Source: Glycine soja (taxonomy: Eukaryota; Streptophyta; Magnoliopsida; Fabales; Fabaceae). Taken from it: DNA of 64,000 bases. The position numbers and the translations under genes were made by a program. The stretch spans positions 34,623,640-34,687,639 of the forward strand of contig NC_041016.1 in NCBI RefSeq assembly GCF_004193775.1. Direction: 5' to 3'. Under the pieces are notes generated by a model. It made no database searches. It was not told the origin of the DNA and worked only from the letters and a program-made list of their open reading frames with translations. This document shows positions 9,891-19,959 of the stretch, in pieces. How positions within the stretch are numbered: position 1 is the stretch's first letter; each line of letters starts with the position of its first letter.

Positions 9891-11464
9891 TGTCGCAACG
9901 TGCCCTTCACGGGCGAGCGAGGGCGAGGCTCACGGGTGCACTTCCCAAAGGAGGAAAGATGCGCGGAGTCGCCACCAACGTTTATTTGTGGAAAACGTCG
10001 GGAAAACCAAAGGAAACCGGTAAAAAAGAAAATTCTAAGTTCGGGAGTTGTATTTACGCTTGAGGAAGGTATTAGCACCTCTCACGTTTGTCTCAAAGGA
10101 CAACAACCTATTGTTAGAATTGTGGAATTGTGTTATCTTGACTTTTATTTCTTTTTTATTTTTTTGAGGTCGACAAAAGCGGGGCTTTTGCTCCTACGTA
10201 CCCTCCTTTGGAGAGGAAATCAGACCTACGTAGTTCTTTAATATGCATGAATCAAGCGATTCTTTTTACTTGAGGGGTGATTATTTAAAGGCATTGGACC
10301 TTAAAAATGATCTTTTTTACTTAGTAAGAAACTGAAATGATAAACTTTCAAAGAAAACCTATTTTTGTGGACGAGCTTGACTAGGCGAGTTTGATTTTAG
10401 CCTTAGTTTCACTTTAGTTATTAGTCAATTCGATTAAGAATGAGAAATCCCAAAGAGAAAAAACGTCCGATTGATTTTTCGCTTTATTTTATTAAAAGGT
10501 ATTTTTTTATTATTATATCACTTTTTACCTTTTTTTTTATTTCCAACGTGGTTACGACACGACCGAACGGTCGGAATTCATTTTAACCAAAATTAACGGA
10601 TGATACAATTCAAACGATCAGTGGAAATTTATTTTATTTTTAGATTAGGCGAGAAATGACTTAAATAAATGGCTTAAGCACGTCAAAAGGGGGTATAAAA
10701 AGTGAATGAAAACGAGAACAAAAATACATGAAACAAAATGTGGACCACCACGGGTACATAGAATGAATTGAAAAGCTTCGTTTGAGGTACTTACTCGTTG
10801 AAGACTGAAGAAAACGAAGAACGAACGATGAATCTTGAAGAACGGTCGAGAATCTTCGCGTAATTACTCGCGGAAACGTTACGGAAACGTTACGGAAGCG
10901 CCTCGGCTTGGATTATCTTCACGGAACTAATTTTCCTCAGCTATTTTGAGAGAGAGAGAAGTGCCTAAAGGGCTGAACCCTTTTCTTCTTCACTTCTCCC
11001 CCTATTTATAGCAAAATAGGGGAGAAGCTTGCCGCCCAGCTCGCCCAAGCGAGCAAGGTTGCTTCCTCCAGAAGCAACAGCCTTCTGGAGGAATCTTCTG
11101 GAGGGCCCAAGTGGGCCTGGTTGCTATTTACACCCCCATTTTTACTAAATACACCCCCTGCCTTTTTTTTGGTGATTCTTTTTCTGTAACGTTACGAAAT
11201 TTTACGAATTTCGTAACGATACTTATTTTCCTTCCGTAAGGTTACGAATCCTTACGGATTATGTATTTACTCTTTTTTAGCTTTCGAAGAAGTTACGGAA
11301 ACCCACGGATTGCGCAAAAACACCTCTTTTCGACTTCCGCCACATTACGAAATTTCACGGGACTTCATTTACTGTGCAACAAAGGACGCCAAGTATCTCA
11401 AAGCGGCTAACCAAAGGTTGCATGTCATCAAGTAATAATCCCCGGACGAAATTAGGGTATGACA
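9891..11464 (-). repeat. 5' LTR of element E
   Basis: The LTR is 1,574 bp, running TGTCATACCC to TTGCGACA on the minus strand. It is a diverged relative of the LTRs of B. It carries the palindrome AGCTCGCCCAAGCGAGC (11038-11054), a TATA box (11003-11011) inside an inverted repeat, repeated TTACGGAA / TTCCGTAA motifs (11186-11350, 10860-10900), a PBS echo (9965-9974) and the conserved TACGTAG block (10169-10238). Confidence 0.9.
10999..11022 (-). promoter_or_regulatory. TATA box of E LTR inside an inverted repeat
   Basis: CCCCTATTT and AAATAGGGG flank the central bases, so the TATA box (CTATAAATAG on the minus strand) lies in a 9-bp inverted repeat. The same arrangement is found at 58357-58380 in B. 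Confidence 0.65.
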
Positions 11465-11754
11465 TCCCTTAATGAAAATGAGAATTGATTCAACCTTATG
11501 TCTTTACTGAAATTTTTATGTGGGTTCAATACTTCCATAAGTTATCATTGTCATGCATTCAAGTTCATTTCATGGTTGCATTACTCATTGCATTTTGTTC
11601 AATCGTAGTCATAGTCAAAGTAAACACAGTAATAAAAAAGAACGAATGCGCTTTACGACACCCTATTAAACAAGTGCCAAAACCAAAATCATGAGTGAGA
11701 TGGAGGAAGTGTAAGAGCAGATGATGGCTGACATGGAGTCCATGAAAGACCAAA
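11465..11754 (+). pseudogene. gag: Leader and first codons of gag of element A
   Basis: The untranslated spacer before gag is followed by the gag start at 11691. The first codons parallel B (Met, an acidic stretch, then EQMMADMESMKDQM) and include an in-frame TAG where B has a Gln codon. The frame is cut by element D after the TSD CCAAA (11750-11754) and resumes at 19960 with TSMMED. The spacer upstream shows nothing else. Confidence 0.85.
11750..11754. repeat. TSD of element D, left copy (CCAAA)
   Basis: CCAAA directly precedes the left LTR of D. The right copy is 19955-19959. Confidence 0.95.
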
Positions 11755-12092
11755 TGATGAATGCTTGCTTGTGGAGCTTCTTTGGAGGCTGGATCTTTGA
11801 GCTTCAATGAGGTCCTTCAATGCTGATTTTTTACCATGGAGATGCAGCGGAAGGCAAAGGAGAAGAGGAGAGGGGAGGCACCATCCACTAGGGAATAAGC
11901 CAAGGAAGAAGGAGCTTCACCACCAAGAATTTCCTTGGATAAGAAGCTTGAAGAGGATGCTTTAGTGGAGGAAAAGAAAGAGAGAAGGGGGGAGCACGAA
12001 ATTGAAGGAATAAAAGAGGGAAAGAAGTGGAACTTTGAAGTGTATCTCATAAGACTTTCATTCATCAAAGTTACAACAAGTGTTACACATGC

Positions 12093-12105
12093 TTCTATTT
12101 ATAGA
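12093..12105 (-). promoter_or_regulatory. TATA box of D 3' LTR
   Basis: CTATAAATAG on the minus strand is in the same place as in F. The 5' LTR copy is 19423-19435. Confidence 0.65.
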
Positions 12106-12110
12106 CTAGG

Positions 12111-12236
12111 TAGCTTCCTTGAGAAGCTTTCTTAAGAAAACTTCCTTGAGAAGCTTTCTTAAGAAAACTTCCTTGAGAAGCTTTCTTAAGAAAACTTCCT
12201 TGAGAAGCTTCTTTGAGAAAACTTCCTTGAGAAGCT
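12111..12236 (-). repeat. 27-bp minisatellite in D LTR
   Basis: The unit AGCTTTCTTAAGAAAACTTC plus TTGAGA appears three times, followed by a variant. The other LTR (19441-19538) has two units. TTCTTAAGAA in each unit is itself a palindrome. Confidence 0.8.
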
Positions 12237-12525
12237 AGAGTTTAGCTACACACACCCATCTAAAAACTAAGCTCACCTCCTTGAGAAGCTTTCTTGAGAA
12301 GCTAGAGCTTAGCTACACACCCCTATAATAGCTAAGCTCACCCCATGACAAAAAAAAAACATGAAAATACAAAAAAAATCCTACTACAAAGACTACTCAA
12401 AATGCCCTGAAATACAAGGCTAAAACCCTATACTACTAGAATGGCCAAAATACAAGGCCCAAAAGAAGAAAACAACCTATTCTACTATTTACAAAGAAGA
12501 GTGGACCCAACCTTGGCCCATGGGC

Positions 12526-13776
12526 TCAAAAATCTACCCTAAGGTTCATCAGAACCCTAAGGCCTTCTTTATCAACTCTAGCCCAATCCTCTTGGAGCCT
12601 CTTGCTCATGGCTTTGGTAACTGGTCCTTTCCTAGGGAGGATTGCATCATCCCCTCCCCCTTGAAGAGGATTTGACCTCAAATCTGTTGGTTCCTCCTCC
12701 TCTATATCAGCTCCACCTGCAAAAGGAATTAAATCAGAAATATTAAAAGTGGTGCTGACTCCATACTTTCTTGGGAGGTCCAACCTATAGGCATTATTAT
12801 TGATCCTCTCCAAGACCTGAAAAGGTCCATCCCCTCTTGGGCTAAGCTTGGATTTCCTTTTAGTAGGGAATCTTTCCTTCCTAAGATGGAGCCAAACCCA
12901 GTCCCCCTCATTAAGAAGTTGCTCCTTTCTTCCTCTATTTCCCTTAGTTGAATACACCTTTGTTTGGTTCTCTATTTGGGTCTTAACCCTCTCATGCAAC
13001 TTCTTTACAAACTCTGACCTAGATTCCCCTTCTTTATGTATAAAAGAAGTGTCAAGTGGGAGGGGAATGAGGTCTAAGGGTGTTAAGGGATTGAACCCAT
13101 AGACAACCTCAAAAGGGGATTGCTTGGTGGTTCTATGAACCCCTCTATTGTAGGCAAATTCTACATGAGGAAGATACTCATCCCAAGACTTATGGTTACC
13201 TTTTAGAAGAGCCCTTAAAAGAGTGGATAATGACCTATTCACTACCTCTGTTTGCCCATCAGTTTGTGGATGACAAGTGGTAGAGAAAAGAAGCTTAGTT
13301 CCTAGCTTAGCATCTCTATCTGACACAATGGTCCTAGGCAAACCATGGAGTCTCACAACTTCCCTAAAAAAGAGTTTTGAGATATGGGAAGCATCATCCA
13401 CCTTGTGGCATGGTATAAAGTGTGCCATCTTGCTAAACCTATCCACCACTACAAAGATAGAGTCTACACCTCTTTGGGTTCTAGGGAGCCAAAGGACAAA
13501 GTCCATACTAATGTCTACCCAAGGTGCAAATGGAATGGGTAAGGGTGTGTATAGCCCATGAGGCATCACCCTAGACTTGGCTTGTAAACAAGCCACACAC
13601 CTAGTGCAATGCTTATGGACATCTTTCTTCATATGGGGCCAATAGAACTTTTCTTTGAGTAAGACAAGGGTCTTGTCTATCCCAAAGTGGCCCATGAGCC
13701 CACCCTCATGGCTCTCCTTCACAAGTAATTTCCTGATGGTTCCTTGGGGTATGCAAAGCTTTCCCTCTTTGAACAA
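12526..13776 (-). pseudogene. pol: Integrase region of element D pol
   Basis: The order is integrase HHCC zinc finger (H...H then CTRCVACLQAKS, at about 13700-13590), then the DDE catalytic core. The core's first Asp is in DISMDF, the second in SDRDAK, and the Glu is in the QTDGQTEVVNR stretch. A C-terminal domain ends in STTFNISDLIPF. Between the second Asp and KLLFSTTCHPQ the usual dozen or so residues are missing, so the core carries an in-frame deletion. An in-frame stop near 13783 separates it from RNase H. The frame ends inside the 3' LTR at 12526. Confidence 0.85.
12650..12663 (-). promoter_or_regulatory. Polypurine tract of D
   Basis: CAAGGGGGAGGGGA on the minus strand abuts the 3' LTR start. 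Confidence 0.85.
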
Positions 13777-13782
13777 ATACCC

Positions 13783-15466
13783 CTAAGCCAAATAGTATCC
13801 ATCTTGGGCCTTTTTCCCACAACTCTTGTAAATGGGAGAGAAATGTTCATCTAAAGCATACAAGTCCCTAATGTTATAAAATCCTAAAATTTGAGCTCCT
13901 AGGGAGCAAAACAATGTGTGTCTCCTATAGAGGGCATCAGCTACCACATTTGTTTTTCCCTTTTTGTATTTGATAACATATGGAAATTGCTCTAGGTAGT
14001 CTACCAATTTTGCATGCCTTTTGTTTAACTTGCTTTGCCTTCTAATGAACTTAAGTGATTGATGATCACTATGAATGACAAATTCCTTGGAAACAAGGTA
14101 ATGTTCCCAAGTTCGGAGTGCTCTTATTATGGCATAAAGCTCTTTATCATAGGTGGGGTAGTTAAGGGTGGCACCATGAAGTTTTTCACTAAAATAAGCA
14201 ATAGGGTGCCCACCTTGCAACAAAACAGCTCCAACTCCCACTCTAGAGGCATCACATTCTAGCTCAAAAGTTTTAGAAAAGTCAGGAAGAGCTAGAACAG
14301 GTGCCTTAGTAAGCTTTTCTTTGAGCAAAGCAAAGGCTTGCTCTTGTTTTTCACCCCAGGTAAATGCCACATTCTTCTTCACTAGCTCATTGAGAGGTGA
14401 TGCAATTGTAGAGAAATTAGGAACGAACCTTCTATAGAAGCTTGCCAACCCATGGAAGCTCCTAATATCTCCCACAATTTTTGGGGTGGGCTATTCTTGG
14501 ATGGCCTTGATTTTCTCAGGGTCCACTTGGACCCCATTTCTACCAACTACAAACCCTAAGAAAACTATATTATCTACACAAAAAGTACACTTATATATAT
14601 TTGCATAGAGGGTGTTTTTCCTAAGGACTGAAAAAACTTGCCTGAGATGTCCTAAGTGATCATCTAGGCTCCTACTGTACACTAAAATATCATCAAAATA
14701 AACAACTACAAATCTACCTATGAAATCCCTTAAGACATGATGCATAAGCCTCATAAAGGTGCTTGGTGCATTAGTGAGCCCAAAAGGCATCACTAGCTAT
14801 TCATACAAACCAAACTTGTTCTTGAAAGCGGTTTTCCACTTCATCACCCTTTTTCATCCTGATTTGGTGATACCCACTTTTAAGATCAATTTTTGAAAAG
14901 ATATTGGCACCATGCAACTCATCAAGCAAATCATCAAGTCTAGGAATGGGGTGCTTATACTTTACAGTGATGTTGTTGATGGCCCTGCAATCTGTACACA
15001 TTCTCCACGTACCATCCTTTTTGGGCACCAACAACACTGGCACAACACATGGGCTTAGGCTCTCTTGGACCCAGCCCTTCTTCAACAATTCTTTTACTTG
15101 AGACTCTATCTCCTTAGTCTCCTAAGGATTAGTCCTATAGGCTGGCCTATTAGGAAGGCTTGCTCCTGGGACTAAATCTATTTGGGGTTCTATTCCCCTT
15201 AAAGGAGGTAGCCCAGGGGGTATCTCTTTGGGAAATATATCACCAAATTCATGTAAGAGTTCTTGGACATTTGGGGGTAAGGTCTCAAATGTAGGAATTA
15301 TGGCAGTGCTAAGGGATGTTTCCCTTGATAGGAGAAGGTAGAAAGATTGTTTAAGAAGGAGTGCTCTTTTAATATCACCTTTTGTTGCAAAATGATTTTC
15401 CTTCTTAACAATCTTCTTGGAGGAATCCTTTTCCTCTTTTTCCTTCCCCTTGGCCTTCGAAGACAA
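13783..15466 (-). pseudogene. pol: Reverse transcriptase and RNase H region of element D pol
   Basis: The segment begins with the protease-RT linker (15466-15122). RT fingers and palm follow: the [21 protein letters not shown] stretch is at about 15030, and the catalytic YFDD in VVYFDDILVYS is at about 14710. The RT connection is [10 protein letters not shown], and RNase H includes [15 protein letters not shown] and [11 protein letters not shown]. Breaks are a one-base insertion near 14845 with a TAG in place of Trp at about 14797, a second TAG in place of Trp near 14490, and a stop at about 15121. No active product is expected. Confidence 0.87.
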
Positions 15467-15498
15467 GGCCTTACTATCCTTCTTTTTCTTTTGTTTTT

Positions 15499-17205
15499 CT
15501 AGTTTTTTTCCTCATCCCTCTTATCTTTCATAGTTAGTTGATCTTTGGCCACCTGTGAAGGTGTTTGAGGATGCAACACAAATTTAGTGCCAAGATGGGT
15601 GAGGGTAATCTCATTAGTTAGGCCATTGTAAATGATCTTCCTATCAAATTGCCACGACCTTCCTAAAAGAATATGCCCTGCCTCCATGGGAACTATATCA
15701 CAATTAACTTCATCCTTATATGTCCCAATGGAGAAAGGTACCTTCACTTGTTGGTTAACTATCATTTCCCCTTGCTCATTGAGCCATTGAAGTTTATAAG
15801 GTTTTGGGTGGGGAATGATAGTGAGGTTCAACTTGGAAACTAATCTTGTGCTACAACAATTGCAACAAGATCCACTATCCACAATGAGAGAACAAGTTTT
15901 ATCAAAAATTTTGCATCTTGTATGAAATATGTTCTCTCTTTGGGATTGAGATAGATCACAAGATTGACCTCCAAGGAGCCTTCTAACCATTAAGAGGTCA
16001 CCTTCTTCATGGGGGTAGACTTCCTCACTAGACTCTTCACCCCTTACTTCATCTTCACTTCCACTAGAGGAAGGGCAAGAAGTATTTTCCTCTTGACTAC
16101 TATAAATGTCTTGACCCCTCATAATCATGGTTTTCTTTGTGGGGCATTGAGAGGCAATGTGACCTCTCCCAAGACATTTGAAGCATTTAATGTTGCTAGT
16201 CCTTTCTTGGGAACTAGTCTTAGGGGTGTATTTCTCTATGGTCTTACCCTTTTCTTCCTTGGGTTTTGAAGGTGTAGCCCCCAAAATTCCTTGGGCTTGA
16301 TCCTTCCTTGGATAAGAGTGAAAGCCATAAGATTTTGAAGAAGGCTTTCTTTTTAGTTGTTGTTCCACTCTTATACAAAGTTGGACTAGTTCATCTAGGT
16401 CCCTATATGGAAGGAGTTCAACCTTGTCCCTTACTTCCATATTAAGCCCACTAAGGAACCTCGCTATGCTTGTCCTTTCCTCCTCCCTAAGTCTAGCTCT
16501 TAAAAAGAGTAGTTCCATTTGTTGTCTGTATTCTTCAACACTCATACTCCCTTGTTTAAGCCTTTGGAGCTTGTTCATATGCTCCCTTTCATAGTAGGGA
16601 GGAATGTGCCTCTTCCTAAGGACACTCTTAAGATCATTCCAATACTCTACTGAAGGATCCCCATGAATCCTTCGTTCCCTAACAAGGGAAGTCCACCAAT
16701 AGAGGGCATACCCTTGAAAGCTAAGGGTAGCCAATGGAACTTTTCTCTCTTCGCTAATATGATGGCAAGCAAAGAGTGGTTCAACCTTCATTTCCCAATC
16801 TAAGTAGGCCTCAACATTATCTTTTCCATGGAAATATGGAAGACTAATGTTAACCTCTTGAGGCCTTCTATCCCTTTCCCTTCTTTGGGAGTGATGTTTA
16901 GTATGTGAACTATGGCGCCCTCTATAATAGTCGCTAAGTTCTTCACTTAAACTCTTGCAAGAGTCATGACTACTATAGGAGGCATGTTTTTCTCTTTTCA
17001 TTTCTTTTATTATTTTTCTTCTTTCTTCCTCTCTTATTTTCTCTCTTTCATCTTGACTTATTTCTTCCTCTTTTTTTTTTCCTTTTTCTTTTCTCTCTTG
17101 TTTTTCTTTCCATAACTTGAGAGAACTCAACTCATATAAGATTCTAGATAGAGGGTCCTTATGACTAGTACCCTCATCATTAACACTAGTTGAATGATGA
17201 CTCAT
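15499..17205 (-). CDS. gag: gag-protease ORF of element D
   Basis: This open frame of 568 codons starts at 17205 (MSHHS), shared with F. A charged Lys/Glu-rich N-terminus is followed by a Retrotrans_gag capsid domain at about residues 125-260 ([38 protein letters not shown]). A CCHC knuckle ([14 protein letters not shown]) lies at about residue 335. A retroviral-type aspartic protease follows, with its active site in [11 protein letters not shown] at about residue 435. The ORF ends in an A-rich stretch where a frame change separates it from RT. This is the most complete gag of its family in the window. Confidence 0.9.
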   Translation of the reverse strand: MSHHSTSVNDEGTSHKDPLSRILYELSSLKLWKEKQERKEKGKKKEEEISQDEREKIREEERRKIIKEMKREKHASYSSHDSCKSLSEELSDYYRGRHSSHTKHHSQRRERDRRPQEVNISLPYFHGKDNVEAYLDWEMKVEPLFACHHISEERKVPLATLSFQGYALYWWTSLVRERRIHGDPSVEYWNDLKSVLRKRHIPPYYEREHMNKLQRLKQGSMSVEEYRQQMELLFLRARLREEERTSIARFLSGLNMEVRDKVELLPYRDLDELVQLCIRVEQQLKRKPSSKSYGFHSYPRKDQAQGILGATPSKPKEEKGKTIEKYTPKTSSQERTSNIKCFKCLGRGHIASQCPTKKTMIMRGQDIYSSQEENTSCPSSSGSEDEVRGEESSEEVYPHEEGDLLMVRRLLGGQSCDLSQSQRENIFHTRCKIFDKTCSLIVDSGSCCNCCSTRLVSKLNLTIIPHPKPYKLQWLNEQGEMIVNQQVKVPFSIGTYKDEVNCDIVPMEAGHILLGRSWQFDRKIIYNGLTNEITLTHLGTKFVLHPQTPSQVAKDQLTMKDKRDEEKN

Positions 17206-19068
17206 GTTGGTTTCTAAGTTGTGGTTCTTTCTTGTTGGAGGTTTGAAAACAAAAGGTAAAAGAAACTATGGTTGAAACTAGCCAAAATAAACACTAAAAG
17301 AGCTGTGAAAGATAAGGTAAAAAAAACTAATTGGTAGAATGCAAGCTATCTAGGCGGTTTGACAATGGAAGGTAAAAGAAATAAGCTATGAAAGTAAGCA
17401 AGAAATGTAAACTAGGTGAATCCTAAGAGTGTTTGGATGACCACATTCAAGGTTCCTAACAAAACACTCACTATCCTAAGTAAAAATTGCCTAAAATTAT
17501 TACACACAAATGGAAGTTTGGTAACCTATTGGAGGCTCCCAACACACTTCCAATGAAAGGCCTTTTTGTTACAAAAACTTGAAAGCAATGAAGGTAAGTA
17601 AATTGCAAATTACAAAATTACAAAATGGTCCTCAATTTTGGTGGTTGTTCTCTCTTTGGTGATTCACTCAATTTGGAGTGCTTCTTAGTCCAATAGCTCT
17701 TAAGGTGGTTGGCCCCTTGCTTCTGGACTGAAATTCTTCAAGGGATGGCACCAATCCTCCTTCCAATTCCCTATATGGCAACCCACAAACAACGAAACAA
17801 AGAGACAAGCAATAACCAAAGACCAAAAAAAATGAAATGAAAGCTAAACCAATGGAGTTTTAACAAGAAAATTTTTCAAGGATTATTCAACAATTAAAGC
17901 AATGAAAAGGACATAGAAGCAAGCTAGGACTCAAAGAGAAACTTATAATGGCTCTAGAGTAGAGTAAAAAAACTGAAAAAAAGACTCGACAAAACTCTAG
18001 CTTTGGCACTTGTCTTCACACTAATTTTGAATTGAAATTTCCAATTATAGAATAAATTTTGAGCCAAAACAACAAGCACACTTCCCTTTCACCTTTTTTT
18101 TCTGGATACTGATTTTCCTGCCAACTTGTGCGATTTTGTTTATTTTTTCCTTTTATCCAAATCACTTGTTTCTTTTTTTATAACTTTTTCCCAGATGTCT
18201 AGAAAATTCAGTAAAAATGTCAGCTCAAAATTCGAAGTAACTAATTCTCAGTAATTTTTACAAGTTTGTATGTCCAAGCTGCCAGCACCAGCGATTTGTT
18301 TCTTTAAGCATGGTATATTGATTGCCTTGGGCTTACTTTCAACCTTCCTATGTATGTTGAACTCACTAGGATTGTTTACCAAAGTTTTCAGAGTTCAATA
18401 TTCACTTAGGATCAACATTTCAGCCAGCAATTCAATCACCAAAACTCAAATTCACAATAGACACAATCATAAAGAAACCTAAAAGTTCAAGAAAAGGTTC
18501 ACAATCAAAGACTCTCTAAGAATTTTGCATGAACATGTTAAGGACTAATTAACATGAAAGATTTGACTCAAATCAAATAATAGGCTAAAATAATTTCGTA
18601 AACTCATGAACAAATGAGTTAGACAAAGAAACAAGAAAATAAAATTCAGCACAACATAAGAAATCTTATGTGACAAGTTTCATGACTAGACATGACTTCT
18701 ATGACAAAACTACAATAGGTGAACAAGTCACTCTAGATTTATGAGGTTTTCTTCTACTTTAATATTTTTGTAAGAATTTTATGGTTTAGGTTTCAGCCAC
18801 AAAAAATAACAAGACAAAACTCAAAGGAACCTAAACTCAACACAATTCATGGTTCAAGAACAAGAACAAGAAATTTGAACCATAGAAAATCAAATCTAAC
18901 TTCTATAGCAAGTTTAATCAGTGGAAACTCTAAAGAATCATGTTAACAACATTTAGAACAAGACATGTGAGGAGATACAATGGAGAAAAATGAAGAAACA
19001 ACAATGGAAGAGAAGGTAAAGAAAAAAAAATTAATGGAGGTTTAAGGAGCACCTACTTGAAGCTCTTG
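17206..19068 (-). other. 5' leader of element D
   Basis: This AT-rich untranslated leader is homologous to that of F (3836-5701). A 70-codon ORF antisense to the element (18270-18482) is shared with F but has no other support. Confidence 0.8.
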
Positions 19069-19069
19069 T

Positions 19070-19082
19070 GCTCTAATTACCA
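19070..19082 (-). promoter_or_regulatory. Degenerate Met-tRNA primer-binding site of D
   Basis: TGGTAATTAGAGC lies at the position of TGGTATCAGAGC in F. One insertion and substitutions have weakened the match. Confidence 0.75.
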
Positions 19083-19084
19083 CT

Positions 19085-19954
19085 TGATGGAAGCTTGCTT
19101 GTGGAGCTTCTATGGAGGCTGGATCTTTGAGCTTCAATGAGGTCCTTCAATGCTGATTTTTCACCATGGAGATGCAGCGGAAGGCAAAGGAGAAGAGGAG
19201 AGGGGAGGCACCATCCACTAGGGAATAAGCCAAGGAAGAAGGAGCTTCACCACCAAGAATTGCCTTCGATAAGAAGCTTGAAGAGGATGCTTTAATGGAG
19301 GAAAAGAAAGAGAGAAGGGGGGAGCACGAAATTGAAGGAATAAAAGAGGGAAAGAAGTGGAACTTTGAAGTGTATCTCATAAGACTTTCATTCATCAAAG
19401 TTACAACAAGTGTTACACATGCTTCTATTTATAGACTAGGTAGCTTCCTTGAGAAGCTTTCTTAAGAAAACTTCCTTGAGAAGCTTTCTTAAGAAAACTT
19501 CCTTGAGAAGCTTCTTTGAGAAAACTTCCTTGAGAAGCTAGAGTTTAGCTACACACACCCATCTAAAAACTAAGCTCACCTCCTTGAGAAGCTTCCTTGA
19601 GAAGCTAGAGCTTAGCTACACACCCCTATAATAGCTAAGCTCACCCCCATGACAAAAAAAACATGAAAATACAAAAAAAAAAATCCTACTACAAAGACTA
19701 CTCAAAATGCCCTGAAATACAAGGCTAAAACCCTATACTACTAGAATGGCCAAAATGCAAGGCCCAAAAGAAGAAAACAACCTATTCTACTATTTACAAA
19801 GAAGAGTGGACCCAACCTTGGCCCATGGGCTCAAAAATCTACCCTAAGGTTCATGAGAACCCTAAGGCCTTCTTTATCAACTCTAGCCCAATTCTCTTAG
19901 AGCCTCTACCTCATGGCTCTGGTAACTGGTCCTTTCCTAGGGAGGATTGCATCA
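19085..19954 (-). repeat. 5' LTR of element D
   Basis: The LTR is 870 bp with the same termini as the 3' LTR. Its TATA box is at 19423-19435. Confidence 0.93.
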
Positions 19955-19959
19955 CCAAA
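19955..19959. repeat. TSD of element D, right copy (CCAAA)
   Basis: CCAAA directly follows the 5' LTR of D and matches 11750-11754. Gag of A resumes after it. Confidence 0.95.

Larger units (their letters stand above)
1..11464 (-). mobile_element. Element E: Tat/Ogre-like Ty3/gypsy retrotransposon, 5' part, interrupted by F
   Basis: Read on the minus strand, this element starts with its 5' LTR (9891-11464). It continues through a tRNA-Arg-type primer site (9871-9888), a leader, ORF1 (N-terminal half 8286-9230, C-terminal half 1988-2913) and gag (1751 down to the window edge). Protease, pol and the 3' LTR must lie left of position 1. ORF1 is split by element F. E is inserted in element A: the sequence right of its LTR (from 11465) is the leader just before gag of A. 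TCCCT at 11465-11469 is the expected TSD, but its partner is out of the window. The extra ORF1 upstream of gag is typical of the Ogre/Tat lineage. Confidence 0.85.
11755..12649 (-). repeat. 3' LTR of element D
   Basis: The LTR is 895 bp and reads TGATGCAATCC to CATCA on the minus strand. It has one more 27-bp minisatellite unit than the 5' LTR. Confidence 0.93.
11755..19954 (-). mobile_element. Element D: full-length but broken Ty3/gypsy retrotransposon
   Basis: D is 8.2 kb with LTRs at 19085-19954 (5') and 11755-12649 (3') and TSD CCAAA. It is read on the minus strand: degenerate Met-tRNA primer site, long leader, gag-protease ORF, reverse transcriptase, RNase H, integrase, and a polypurine tract at 12650-12663. 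Two frameshifts and three nonsense codons disable pol. The last pol codons extend about 120 bp into the 3' LTR, as described for CRM-type chromoviruses, but I cannot assign the lineage with confidence. F is a close relative. The two LTRs differ by about 2 percent plus one minisatellite repeat. Confidence 0.93.
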
